Virus record (IMG/VR): IMGVR_UViG_3300032240_001835
Location: 1-23,926 of that record
Strand: one strand, 5' to 3'
Source: a virus
Length of the DNA stretch: 23,926 nt
Under the pieces are notes generated by a model. It made no database searches and was not told where the DNA came from. It saw only the letters and a program-made list of their open reading frames with translations. This document shows positions 1 to 7,465 of this stretch, piece by piece. Numbering within the stretch: the stretch's first letter is position 1; each line of letters begins with the position of its first letter. The translations under genes and the position numbers were made by a program.

Positions 1-936
1 GTTCAGAACTTTATCACCACCAAGGCTCAAATAGATATCTGAATCATTTACATCGGAGAATAAACCAGTATATGCATTTGTATTGAAAGCATAACCACCA
101 GTTTGACCCATATCAGCAGCAAAGAATTGCTTAGCATACAATGCTGCACCGTTGGCAGACAAAGCACTTTGTGTAATGATATTGGATGTTAGGTTTTCTT
201 GGTCACCCAAAGCAATATTATCAAACAGATAATAGTCTGATGTACCAGCGTTACGAACCAAACCGGTTACAACTACTTCACCAGCTAAATTGCCTGTACC
301 TTCATGTTTACCATAGAAACCAATATCAAGTACGTCACCAATTGTGTTGTTGGCAGCAAGTTCAATTAACGAATCGTTTGTTTGATTGATTTGTGATTCT
401 ACATATGTTGTAGTACCTTGAACAGTCAAATTACCAGAAATTTGGACGTCTGTGTTGATGTGTTGTGGAGAACCTTCTGTATTAGAACGAACAACTGTGT
501 CATCAACATCTAAAGTTATTGTATTACCATTAACATTTGACGCTAAACCTTCACCACCAGCGATTGTTAGTGTGTCTGTTAACAGATTGATAGTATTTGG
601 ACCACCAGAATCACCGTCAACAGTCAGGTTTGTAACAAGACCTGTAAGAGCAGAACCATCACCAATAAAGTAAGCGGCAGTAACATTACCTGCGGCAAAG
701 TCACCGTTACCATCTCTGATTACTAGTGTGTCTGGTGTATTGGCTGAAGATGCCGAATCAATAACATTGGTGTAGTATTCACCACCAATTTTGTAGTAAC
801 CAGGACCTGTAGCAGTATTAGCACCAATAAACAGGGTATTGGATGCATATGAATATGCTAATTCACCTATATGTAAATTACCAGGTGTGGTATTCGCTAA
901 GGAGCGTTTAATGAAGATTTGTGTATTGGATGCCAT
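1..936 (-). CDS. Tail fibre or fibre-like virion protein (3' end outside the window)
   Basis: The frame is open from the ATG at 936 to the left edge, giving 312 residues with no stop. It begins MASNTQIFIKRSLANTTPGN, followed by LHIGELAYSYASNTLFIGAN, the N-terminal module repeated in the 64-aa protein. Next come fibre motifs: TLVIRDGNGDFAAGNVTAAY with FIGDGSALTGL (a common 'GDGS-LTG' fibre unit), NTITLDVDDTVVRSN, DVQISGNLTVQGTTTYVES with a QINQTNDSLIELAAN helix, and GFYGKHEGTG. These resemble the 'ISGNLTVQGTTTTV' core of large fibre-like structural proteins in marine T4-like phages. An AAGGG box precedes the start. It is a structural protein; whether it is a fibre or a whisker cannot be decided from this part. 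Confidence 0.85.
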   Translation of the reverse strand, partial: MASNTQIFIKRSLANTTPGNLHIGELAYSYASNTLFIGANTATGPGYYKIGGEYYTNVIDSASSANTPDTLVIRDGNGDFAAGNVTAAYFIGDGSALTGLVTNLTVDGDSGGPNTINLLTDTLTIAGGEGLASNVNGNTITLDVDDTVVRSNTEGSPQHINTDVQISGNLTVQGTTTYVESQINQTNDSLIELAANNTIGDVLDIGFYGKHEGTGNLAGEVVVTGLVRNAGTSDYYLFDNIALGDQENLTSNIITQSALSANGAALYAKQFFAADMGQTGGYAFNTNAYTGLFSDVNDSDIYLSLGGDKVLN

Positions 937-975
937 TTTCTACCCTTATTATTATTATTTTGTAGATTTTTGTTA
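937..975 (-). promoter_or_regulatory. AT-rich leader with AAGGG ribosome site
   Basis: 39-nt gap before the left-edge fibre gene. The minus strand carries an AAT triplet run (AATAATAATAATAAGGG) and AAGGG 6 nt before the ATG at 936. The leader of the preceding gene has a similar AATAATAAAAGGG layout. No clear promoter box is seen. Confidence 0.4.
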
Positions 976-1200
976 TTAGTCTGGAGCGCCGACCATTGCC
1001 ACAGCATTAGTGATTGTGTGCCATGCATCGTCATTCTTGCTACTCTTATTCAAACCAGCCACATTAGGAACAACTTGTGCATTCATAGAATCTTTGAATT
1101 GTTGTAATGTGATTGCTTTGGAATTGAATTGGTCAACTAATGACTTGGCTGTTGTTGCCAAAATCACCATCGGATCTGCTGGATTATGAGTGTAAGTCAT
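976..1200 (-). CDS. Small hypothetical protein in fibre cluster
   Basis: 74 residues, not recognised. It reads MTYTHNPADPMVILATTAKS, LVDQFNSKAITLQQFKDSMN, NVAGLNKSSKNDDAWHTITN, ending AMVGAPD. It looks mostly helical, unlike the beta-rich small proteins before it. A good AAAGGGA box lies 6 nt before the ATG, and the gene has its own 39-nt leader with a possible late promoter box. No membrane segment or signal peptide is present. It could be a fibre-assembly chaperone, by analogy with small proteins near fibre genes in T4, but no sequence similarity supports this. Confidence 0.6.
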   Translation of the reverse strand: MTYTHNPADPMVILATTAKSLVDQFNSKAITLQQFKDSMNAQVVPNVAGLNKSSKNDDAWHTITNAVAMVGAPD

Positions 1201-1233
1201 TTTTATTCCCTTTTATTATTATAGTTATTCTTC

Positions 1234-1241
1234 TATTTATT
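1234..1241 (-). promoter_or_regulatory. Possible T4-type late promoter box
   Basis: Minus strand reads AATAAATA, 7 of 8 with the T4 late promoter TATAAATA. It lies in the 39-nt gap before the 74-aa gene at 976-1200, leaving a ~27-nt leader that includes an AAAGGGA box. Such boxes occur by chance in AT-rich DNA, so confidence is low. Confidence 0.3.
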
Positions 1242-1434
1242 AAAAACTGCCACCGTCAATTGGGTTAATTACGTTAGCAATATAACCCTCACCAGCAATA
1301 GCGATTACTCCATTGGCATTATTACCAATATATAGTGTGTTTGAAGTGAATGAGTATGCTAATTCACCGTCATGTAGTGTATTTGGTGCGTCATGATTAT
1401 AAGAACGGAGAATTTGAATGGTCGTATTTGCCAT
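1240..1434 (-). CDS. Small protein equal to the N-terminal module of the next fibre
   Basis: 64 residues. It is a stand-alone relative of the first ~60 residues of the fibre at 1-936: both begin MA-x-T-x-I, then share RS, P, LH-x-GELAYS, SNTL-x-IG-x-N, with 18 identities over 32 aligned residues from the RS. It ends NVINPIDGGSF where the fibre continues from NVIDSAS. The start directly abuts the previous stop and has only a weak G-rich stretch upstream. It may occupy the same attachment site as the fibre, or cap it; this is inference from the similarity. Confidence 0.7.
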   Translation of the reverse strand: MANTTIQILRSYNHDAPNTLHDGELAYSFTSNTLYIGNNANGVIAIAGEGYIANVINPIDGGSF

Positions 1435-1659
1435 TTAAAAGAACCCCGCATCTAAATCTAGGATATTTGTTGTTGGATTTGTAATATAGAAATTGTTATT
1501 CGCAGCATTATAGGCAATAACATCTCCGTCTTGAGCACCAGCCAAAGACAAATCTGTGGCACTCTTGAGTGTCTTGGTACCGTAAGCAATATTACGGACT
1601 GTAGGTCCAAATTGGTTTCCTACTTGAACTCTGATTGTATTAATTGGATTCGCTGGCAT
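1435..1659 (-). CDS. Small virion-associated protein
   Basis: 74 residues, not recognised. It reads INTIRVQVGNQFGPTVRNIA, a middle LAGAQDGDVIAYNAANNNFY (a 'DGDVI-Y' motif frequent in fibre-associated proteins), and ends ILDLDAGFF. The ending resembles the PIDGGSF end of the next protein. An AAGGT box lies 6 nt before the ATG, and its TAA directly abuts the following ATG, so the two are coupled. The composition (Asn/Thr/Ala) matches the fibre genes around it. A fibre adaptor role is an inference. Confidence 0.62.
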   Translation of the reverse strand: MPANPINTIRVQVGNQFGPTVRNIAYGTKTLKSATDLSLAGAQDGDVIAYNAANNNFYITNPTTNILDLDAGFF

Positions 1660-1668
1660 CTCTATACC

Positions 1669-2010
1669 TTAAAATTTACTAACTTGTGGTATAACATTCA
1701 CGATACCTTCCAGAACCCTCGTCACATTATTTGCAGTATCTTTAATAATTACGTCATAAACATAACGACCAGCAGCAATATTGGCCGTGTTTGCTGATGG
1801 CACAGACATACTAATGACACCCGTTGGTGGATCATTAATCGTTATTGTAAAATGTGAGGTTTCGTTAGTGGAATAGTAAGATTTCTTGATTTGGCCTTTG
1901 GCAGCAACACCTGTCAAATCATATGGGTCACCATTTACATCATCCAACGTAATGGAGGTGTAAAAATCTGTTCCTTGTTCTAAGAATAGTTCTGTGTAAG
2001 CTGCTGACAT
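1669..2010 (-). CDS. Small beta-sandwich virion protein
   Basis: 113 residues. The pattern LFLEQGTDFYTSITLDDVNG, DPYDLTGVAAKGQI, ISMSVPSANTANIAAGRYVY, DVIIKDTANNVTRVLEGI belongs to a widespread small phage structural protein type: an opening EQG, a DLTG turn, a strand-rich middle, and G-x-Y-x-YD near the end. It probably decorates a fibre or the baseplate. The start follows the 108-nt gap and has only a weak AAAGAA upstream. The next gene begins 9 nt after its stop. The family has no established function that I know of. Confidence 0.72.
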   Translation of the reverse strand: MSAAYTELFLEQGTDFYTSITLDDVNGDPYDLTGVAAKGQIKKSYYSTNETSHFTITINDPPTGVISMSVPSANTANIAAGRYVYDVIIKDTANNVTRVLEGIVNVIPQVSKF

Positions 2011-2118
2011 GATTCTTTGTTATAGTTATCTAATATTTAGTCTAGGAGTGGATTCACTTTTTGGAATCCTGAAGCTGTCGGAGAAAATTCTTGGGCCGGA
2101 ACGCAAAATTTCGAAATT
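2011..2118 (-). other. Longest non-coding gap, rich in inverted repeats
   Basis: 108 nt between two small virion genes. Reading the minus strand: a 16-bp perfect palindrome AAAATTTCGAAATTTT (2105-2120, entering the upstream stop), a 6-bp stem GGATTC/GAATCC with an 8-nt loop (2050-2069), and CTAA-ATA-TTAG just downstream. Bases 2041-2104 have 31 G/C of 64, above the AT-rich surroundings. There is no T-run after a stem, so I do not call a terminator. The frame of the upstream gene stays open for 30 codons past its stop. A regulatory, processing or recombination role is possible but unproven. Confidence 0.5.
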
Positions 2119-2457
2119 TTAAGGAGTACCGTATCCAGTCACATCCGCCTTGGCGATAATATTGCCAGAAGAATCAATTGAAAACACGGTTGTGCCATTA
2201 TAAATGAAATTCAATTTTGTACCAGATTGTGAAACAACCCAACTACCTGAAACCAAACTATTTGATGTATTTGAATTAATCTGATAATATTGGTTGTTTG
2301 AAACCTGTGTAGCACTAACTGAAATTGTCGTATTAGACGCTGAAGTTAGTCTACCTTGTTGGTCAACAACCACAACAGGTATCTGTGTTGAACCACCATA
2401 TGTGCCGACTGTAACTGCCGTATTGGCAAGTGTCGATGAACTTACTCTTGTTGTCAT
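2119..2457 (-). CDS. Small fibre-like protein
   Basis: 112 residues. It overlaps the fibre stop by ATGA and has an AAAGGA box 8 nt before the start. YGGSTQIPVVVVDQQGRLTS followed by ASNTTISV is a motif common in phage tail fibres, and the end FSIDSSGNIIAKADVTGYG resembles the sequence that in many fibres runs straight into an S74 chaperone, which is absent here. There is no repeat block and no chaperone. It may be a minor fibre component, a fibre-tip partner, or a shortened fibre. The stop codon sits inside a 16-bp palindrome (2105-2120). Function not known. Confidence 0.7.
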   Translation of the reverse strand: MTTRVSSSTLANTAVTVGTYGGSTQIPVVVVDQQGRLTSASNTTISVSATQVSNNQYYQINSNTSNSLVSGSWVVSQSGTKLNFIYNGTTVFSIDSSGNIIAKADVTGYGTP

Positions 2458-5400
2458 TTAATTTGTCCTTTTAGTGCATCAACTTCATTTTTGAGTTCTT
2501 TAATGGCTTCAACAACCAATGGTATTAATTTATCGTAATATATTGTTAAATACTTATCATCGATTGGCGCCGTAGTAACAATCTCTGGAAGAACTTTTTG
2601 TACATCTTGAGCAGATACACCGACTTCTCTACGTACACCATATCCTAATGATTGTGCAGTTTCATTTGCTTGGTAATAGAAACCAGTCAAACTACACAAC
2701 TTGTCTAAAGCATTCTCAATAGTACCAAGTTTAGTTTTTAATCTATCATCGGAGTAGTAGGCAGTAATATTATTCGCTGCACGAATCTCACCAGCAACAC
2801 CTGAACCAGCAGTACCTACACCAATTGAATTAAATTGAGAATTCTGTGTTGTACTTGTAAATGTTGCTGCACTACCAGTAACACTACCACTAATTGAGCT
2901 ACTGAATGTTTTCGTACCAGCGATTGTTTGGTCACCAGATGTATAAACACCGTTTGATACTGTAGCAGCATTACCAGTAATATTTGTGGCTAGAGTACCA
3001 GAATTGTTAGCTAAGTTTTGTACATATGCTGTTGTAGCAAATGCTGTATTACTTGTTCCGGCAGCTACTGTGATACCTGTCGCAACTGTGGTAAATGTTG
3101 GTGATGATGCTAAATTAGCATAATACGTTGTAACTTTACTCGTTAGACTATCAATAGCAAGTTGAATTGTGTTTGCTGTTGATGAAATATTTGAATTGAC
3201 AGTATATGCGATATTGTTTGCATAATATGGATTTACATAGTATCCATCAACTTCAATCAAAATAGGTTCACCACTTGGTGGTGTAGTTGTAAACGTAATT
3301 GTGTTTGCACCTAAATTTAAAGAATATTCCGATTCAAACTGACGAACGCCAGAAATATAAGCACGAACTTGTGTACTTGATGTTGCTGTTGGTATAATAT
3401 AACTATTACCCGTATAACCAGAAGCACCGTTTGCTGTATAGGACAAACGAGTTGAGTTGATTGAAGTGCCTGGTGTTACACCACCACCGCCACCACTACT
3501 TGCTGCCCAATAGAAGTTACCTGGACCACCTGTTGTCAATACGTAACCAGCAGTTGTACCGGTTGGTAACAAAGCTGTCAGAGCAGAAGATGCTGATGTT
3601 GTTCCTGTACCACCTTGACTTAATGCTAAAGGTGTTGTTAGTGTTAGACCAGCAAATGTCGGTGAGGCGGTTGTTCTTAAATCTTGTGATGTAGAAACTG
3701 CTAAATTATTTGCTGATGTGACAACAAAAGTTACACCGTTATTACTAGAGAAAGAAACAGTATTTTGTGAAAAAGATCCTGTTGTTCCAATAAATGTTGT
3801 TACAGCATTGTTGGCAGCTGTATAAGCTGAATTGGCCTTTGAGAATGCTGAGTTGGCATATGATGCGGCTGAATTGGCAGTACCAAATGCAGCGTTTGCT
3901 TGTGTAAATGAACCATTAGCATACACAGCAGCAGAGTTAGCTGTACTAAACGCCGTATTGGCATATGTGCCAGTTGTATTTTGACTTTCATATGCAGAAT
4001 TGGCTTTCAGAAAAGCAGAGTTTGCGTATGTACCTGTTGTATTTTGTGATTCATAAGATGAATTTGCTTTTAAGAAAGCAGAATTGGCTATACTAAACGC
4101 AGTATTAGCATATGTACCAGTTGTATTTTGACTTTCGTATGCAGAATTGGCTTTTGTGAAAGCAGAGTTAGCATATGTGCCAGTTGTATTCTGTGAAGCA
4201 TATGCAGAATTTGCTTTTAAGAATGATGAATTAGCAGAAGAACCTGTTTGGTTCGCCAAGTAATTTTCAGTAATAACACGGGAGTAAACATTGCCTGTTA
4301 CATCAAGTGTTTCCCAATACAATGAAGGTTCATTCCAACGGAAGGCTGCATTTGCACCAGAAGAACCACGGTCAACTTGTATATAACTAGAAATACCTGA
4401 AGTGACGCCTGTGCTTAATTGAAAGGTATTTGAAGCATAAACTGTTGTACCAGTGAGTATAAAGTTGCCGTTTACGGTTAAACCACCGCCTTGAACTTGT
4501 AAACTATTAACAAATGCTGCAGCATTATTTCCGTCAAGTTTAGTATTAACAGTAAGTGTTGGTATAGTTGCACTAATATTGGCGGTAATTGTATTACCGA
4601 GTAAAGTTGGTGCACCAATTACATTATTTGCTTGAATATCATTTGCAATTACACTATTTGAAACGGAAATAATAGGAGTATTGATTGATGTATTTGCTTG
4701 TAATACTTTAGTAAATGTAGTACCTGCTACAGAAGCCGTAGCTGTATTAGTTGAGGTGTTGGCTTGTAATACACCAGTTAAAATAGAAGTATTAGCTTGT
4801 ACCTTATCAGCATAAGCCGATTGTGTTACACTAGATGTTTGTGTATTAGTTGAAGTGTTTGCTTGTAATACACCGGTTAAGATAGAAGTGTTAGCCTGCA
4901 AATCACCTGTAAGAACGGTTGTATTGGCCTGTAATGCACCTGTAAGAACGGTTGTATTGGCCTGTAATGCACCTGTAAGAACAGAAGTATTGGCATGTAC
5001 TGAACCTGTTCGAATAGATGTATTAGCTTGTATAATATTTGTTAAAATAGATGTATTGGCTTGTAAACCAGCAGTGAAAACTGAAGAATTGGCTCTGAAC
5101 ACATCAGCATAAACTGTACCAGTTATACTTGCTGTGGCTGTATTAACTAAAGTGTTTGCTTGAATATTGTTTGTTATTGTGTTATATTGAATGGTAGTGT
5201 TACCACCAACATAAGCAGAATTAGCAACATATAAACCAATACCTGGTCCTTGTGCAATCAACAAACCATTAATGTTTGCTTGGCCAGAGTTTGTTAGACC
5301 TAATGTAGTGTTTGAAAAATAAACTTGACCATAAACTGTCAAATTATTATCAATAGTGGCTGATGAACCTGGACCTTGAACCAGAAGTTCTTTTTGAACA

Positions 5401-5579
5401 ACGACACTACCATTTGATTGCAATGCGTTTTTGATTGTTTCAGATAGATAAATTGTACCTGAATCTTTTGTATAGTCGCTTTTTGCTAGTGTATTGTTTT
5501 CACCAATAAGAGCATCTGTCGCAACCATCCATTGACCAAATGTATTGGCATAACTTATAGTTGATACTGTATTTGCCAT
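2454..5579 (-). CDS. Tail fibre with S74 self-cleaving chaperone domain
   Basis: 1041 residues. Order: an N-terminal attachment region (1-138); 16 eleven-residue units (139-314, LQANTSILTG-type); a linker; 21 heptads (449-595, ANSAFxK-type); fibre motifs DLRTTASPTFAGLTL and LSQGGTGTTSA (~633-663); a five-glycine linker (~696-700); a beta-rich domain; SPTFTTVATGITVAAGT...ATTAYV (~827-853), a common fibre repeat; and a C-terminal S74 intramolecular chaperone from Ser943. The SDDRLK motif supplies the predicted cleavage serine (943) and catalytic lysine (948). Such chaperones fold the trimer and are released by autoproteolysis. By position it corresponds to T4 gp12, but no sequence similarity to gp12 is seen. 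AAAAAGG lies 5 nt before the start. It is the best candidate receptor-binding protein here. Confidence 0.88.
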   Translation of the reverse strand: MANTVSTISYANTFGQWMVATDALIGENNTLAKSDYTKDSGTIYLSETIKNALQSNGSVVVQKELLVQGPGSSATIDNNLTVYGQVYFSNTTLGLTNSGQANINGLLIAQGPGIGLYVANSAYVGGNTTIQYNTITNNIQANTLVNTATASITGTVYADVFRANSSVFTAGLQANTSILTNIIQANTSIRTGSVHANTSVLTGALQANTTVLTGALQANTTVLTGDLQANTSILTGVLQANTSTNTQTSSVTQSAYADKVQANTSILTGVLQANTSTNTATASVAGTTFTKVLQANTSINTPIISVSNSVIANDIQANNVIGAPTLLGNTITANISATIPTLTVNTKLDGNNAAAFVNSLQVQGGGLTVNGNFILTGTTVYASNTFQLSTGVTSGISSYIQVDRGSSGANAAFRWNEPSLYWETLDVTGNVYSRVITENYLANQTGSSANSSFLKANSAYASQNTTGTYANSAFTKANSAYESQNTTGTYANTAFSIANSAFLKANSSYESQNTTGTYANSAFLKANSAYESQNTTGTYANTAFSTANSAAVYANGSFTQANAAFGTANSAASYANSAFSKANSAYTAANNAVTTFIGTTGSFSQNTVSFSSNNGVTFVVTSANNLAVSTSQDLRTTASPTFAGLTLTTPLALSQGGTGTTSASSALTALLPTGTTAGYVLTTGGPGNFYWAASSGGGGGVTPGTSINSTRLSYTANGASGYTGNSYIIPTATSSTQVRAYISGVRQFESEYSLNLGANTITFTTTPPSGEPILIEVDGYYVNPYYANNIAYTVNSNISSTANTIQLAIDSLTSKVTTYYANLASSPTFTTVATGITVAAGTSNTAFATTAYVQNLANNSGTLATNITGNAATVSNGVYTSGDQTIAGTKTFSSSISGSVTGSAATFTSTTQNSQFNSIGVGTAGSGVAGEIRAANNITAYYSDDRLKTKLGTIENALDKLCSLTGFYYQANETAQSLGYGVRREVGVSAQDVQKVLPEIVTTAPIDDKYLTIYYDKLIPLVVEAIKELKNEVDALKGQIK
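2457..2753 (-). other. Peptidase S74 intramolecular chaperone domain
   Basis: The last 99 residues of the fibre. SDDRLKTKLGTIENAL places Ser943 and Lys948 in the usual S-D-x-R-x-K pattern; GYGVRREVGVSAQDVQKVLP and YYDKLIPLVVEAIKEL are the other conserved parts, ending in a helix that packs as a trimer. Cleavage is expected just before Ser943 (codon 2753-2751). Confidence 0.9.
3795..4235 (-). repeat. Heptad repeats (21 units) in fibre shaft
   Basis: Residues 449-595 consist of 21 consecutive seven-residue units with no break in register. The main unit is A-N-[ST]-A-[FY]-x-x; four units are QNTTGTY variants, which keep the length. A 21-residue higher-order repeat (QNTTGTY plus two ANSA units) is visible. 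Ala at positions 1 and 4 with an aromatic at 5 suggests a narrow, Ala-rich trimeric coiled coil. Confidence 0.88.
4638..5165 (-). repeat. 33-bp (11-residue) coding repeats in fibre shaft
   Basis: Residues 139-314 of the fibre keep an 11-residue register for 16 units, consensus L-Q-A-N-T-S-[IV]-L-T-G-x. Units 161-237 are seven consecutive single repeats; the rest are 22-residue double units (for example 238-259 and 271-292). At the DNA level 4905-4937 and 4938-4970 are identical 33-bp copies, followed by 12 further identical bases. The pattern suggests a stacked trimeric beta structure or hendecad coiled coil. Confidence 0.9.
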
Positions 5580-5580
5580 T

Positions 5581-5799
5581 TTAACCTTTTTCTAATAGTT
5601 TTACCATCAGGTTTTTAATATCTGATATGTCGTTTTTAATACCGTCAATTTCCATCTTTATGGTATTTATTTCTTGTTTTTGATTCGTTATCAATTGTTT
5701 TTTAAAGTTATATTCATTTTTACCCGACACATCTTTATTCACCAATGCCATGGTGTTGGTATCTCTATAATAATTTGTTCCTTCAACCTTAACTAACAT
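5581..5799 (-). CDS. Small conserved coiled-coil protein of T4-like phages
   Basis: 72 residues. I place the start at 5799, one base after the previous stop and 7 nt after an AGGA box; a longer reading from 5829 would overlap the preceding gene and has no ribosome site. The N-terminus MLVKVEGTNYYRDTNTMALV and NKDVSGKNEYNFKK resemble a short protein I remember from many T4-like phages next to structural genes. The C-terminal half (ITNQKQEINTIKMEIDGI, KNDISDIKNLMVKLLEKG) is a clear heptad coiled coil. Function unknown; lying between a structural protein and a fibre it may be an assembly factor or a minor virion protein. Its stop lies one base before the fibre start. Confidence 0.75.
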   Translation of the reverse strand: MLVKVEGTNYYRDTNTMALVNKDVSGKNEYNFKKQLITNQKQEINTIKMEIDGIKNDISDIKNLMVKLLEKG

Positions 5800-5800
5800 A

Positions 5801-7465
5801 TTATAATCCTGTGCCTGATGGTAAAGCAATCGTTCTCATATCTTTAAGGAAAGGCGAGAATGTTGAATCTGAAGATGACATAACAATTTTAATCATATAT
5901 TGATAAAAGGATGTGTAAGAGAATCCATTCACATCACTTACATAACTGACATAATTATTTGCCACATTGTTAACACCAGGTGCAGCTTCATATTCAATGA
6001 TATTGGACATGGAAGTTGAGTATGCTGAACTTCCATTCACAAGTGTCATTAACTGCCAGTTACAATCATCAATTTTTTGTGTATCTTCTCTGGATACAAT
6101 TTTATAATACACAGAAATTTCAGTATTGACTGGTCTATAAGCTGAGAAGAATACACGTAAGTCACCAGAATCATTACCCTCAGATAATGTGATTGGTTGT
6201 GTCAGATATCTTGCATATCCGTTTCCACCAGATTTTGATGTTTCACCATTAATTTGTATAACAGAATTTGAATTAGCTGTAGCAGTAATAGTAACTGTTG
6301 GTGTTGTCAAATATCCAGCACCTTCTGTTGTCACATATACACTAACTATATTTCCCATATAAACATTTGCTGAAACATAAGCTTGTGAGCCCCAAGTAGC
6401 ATCTGGACTAGACACAGAAATTGAAGGTGATGATATTGTACCATTTGCATTTGATAGATAACCAATACCACCGTTTACAAGAATGATATCATTATTGGAA
6501 ATACCCATGTTATTGATACGATATCTTGTTGTATATAAAGCCAAACCATCTTCAGAAATGACTGGACTTACAGTATCATCGGTTGTCGATAATGATGCTT
6601 CCAATATGAAAGAATTGTTTGAAGTGTAATCTAATACACGGCTTAATTTATTATCGTTTAGGTATACATCTGTTGATTTAGGTGTACCATATTTACCTGG
6701 AATAATAGAATTTGGACCATCCGTTAGACCAGAGTTGAGTGTTGTCGTATACTGATAAGTAATTGCTGTTCCAGGCGGTGTAAAATCAGTTGTGGATACA
6801 TTTAAAGCATCATAAATAGCGTTCGATGTGGCCGTTGCCATGTTGGTTTCAATAGTTTTTCTTTGTGGTAGTCCTGCCGGTACCACAAATGGTATTGTTG
6901 CTGCATCTGAAGTGAATTTACATCTATTGATGACAAACATCAAATCTTGTGTCAAATCTGCTGTCCAAGTCAAAGCGTTTTGTGATTCAAATAAATCTCC
7001 AACATATGGAGATTTCGAAATCTTTGTTGGTACCGTTGGTGCTATATCTGTTGGTGCTGCCTTTGATGTAGACAACAATGCAAAATCACTTTGTTTTGCT
7101 GACCACAATGTATAATCACTAGAACTAGACTGAACTACAAACGCATATAAAACATTTGGATTAATGTAGACTGGTGCTGAGAAACTAAATTTTGTCCAAG
7201 TAGCAGAATCTTTATAATGTGGACTTTCTGTTGCATTAATATTTGCAACTACCGATGTTGCAGGCAAAGATACCACAGAATAATCTAATGATGTTCCGTT
7301 TGGATAACCATTTAAAGTTGGAACAATCGAAAGATTGACTGGAATATTTGTAGTAGGCTTTGTTCGGAAAAACAAACAAATGGAACTTAAAAAAGCTCCA
7401 TTAGGATAGTTATTTCCATCAATAATAAAAGTCTGTGCTACAGGATCAATAATTGTCGTTGTCAT
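5801..7465 (-). CDS. Virion structural protein, detached C-terminal half of a DUF4815-type protein
   Basis: 554 residues. The start TTTIIDPVAQTFIIDGNN matches the internal DPLAQTF domain that follows the DUF4815 region in single-chain relatives, including FLSSICLFFRTKPTTNIPV, VPTLNGYPNG, SFSAPVYI, GDLFESQNALTWTADL and QDLMFVINRCKF. The C-terminus (LRVFFSAYRPVNTEISVYYK, then PFLKDMRTIALPSGTG) also matches the end of such proteins. Residues ~325-400 contain two GGIGY / GAGYLTTPTVTI units, the module shared with gp6-gp8. An AAGGA box 5-6 nt before the ATG lies inside the preceding gene's end, so the start is well supported. It probably assembles with the 1672-aa protein to rebuild the ancestral molecule. 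One base separates its stop from the next start. Confidence 0.8.
   Translation of the reverse strand: MTTTIIDPVAQTFIIDGNNYPNGAFLSSICLFFRTKPTTNIPVNLSIVPTLNGYPNGTSLDYSVVSLPATSVVANINATESPHYKDSATWTKFSFSAPVYINPNVLYAFVVQSSSSDYTLWSAKQSDFALLSTSKAAPTDIAPTVPTKISKSPYVGDLFESQNALTWTADLTQDLMFVINRCKFTSDAATIPFVVPAGLPQRKTIETNMATATSNAIYDALNVSTTDFTPPGTAITYQYTTTLNSGLTDGPNSIIPGKYGTPKSTDVYLNDNKLSRVLDYTSNNSFILEASLSTTDDTVSPVISEDGLALYTTRYRINNMGISNNDIILVNGGIGYLSNANGTISSPSISVSSPDATWGSQAYVSANVYMGNIVSVYVTTEGAGYLTTPTVTITATANSNSVIQINGETSKSGGNGYARYLTQPITLSEGNDSGDLRVFFSAYRPVNTEISVYYKIVSREDTQKIDDCNWQLMTLVNGSSAYSTSMSNIIEYEAAPGVNNVANNYVSYVSDVNGFSYTSFYQYMIKIVMSSSDSTFSPFLKDMRTIALPSGTGL

Noticed and set aside
2105-2120. Palindrome as a rho-independent terminator
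   Set aside because: The stem is almost only A-T, and neither it nor the stem at 2050-2069 is followed by a T-run on the minus strand.
4855-5112. Plus-strand ORF of 85 residues with regular VLAC...PVRT repeats
   Set aside because: It is the antisense of the 33-bp fibre repeats; the regular look comes from the repeats and there is no ribosome site.
4638-5165. Possible CRISPR-like direct repeats
   Set aside because: The 33-bp units are contiguous, in frame and translated as fibre repeats, with no unique spacers.
5581-5829. 82-residue version of the small coiled-coil gene
   Set aside because: The upstream ATG overlaps the previous gene without a ribosome site; the ATG at 5799 follows AGGA and starts at the conserved MLVKVEG.
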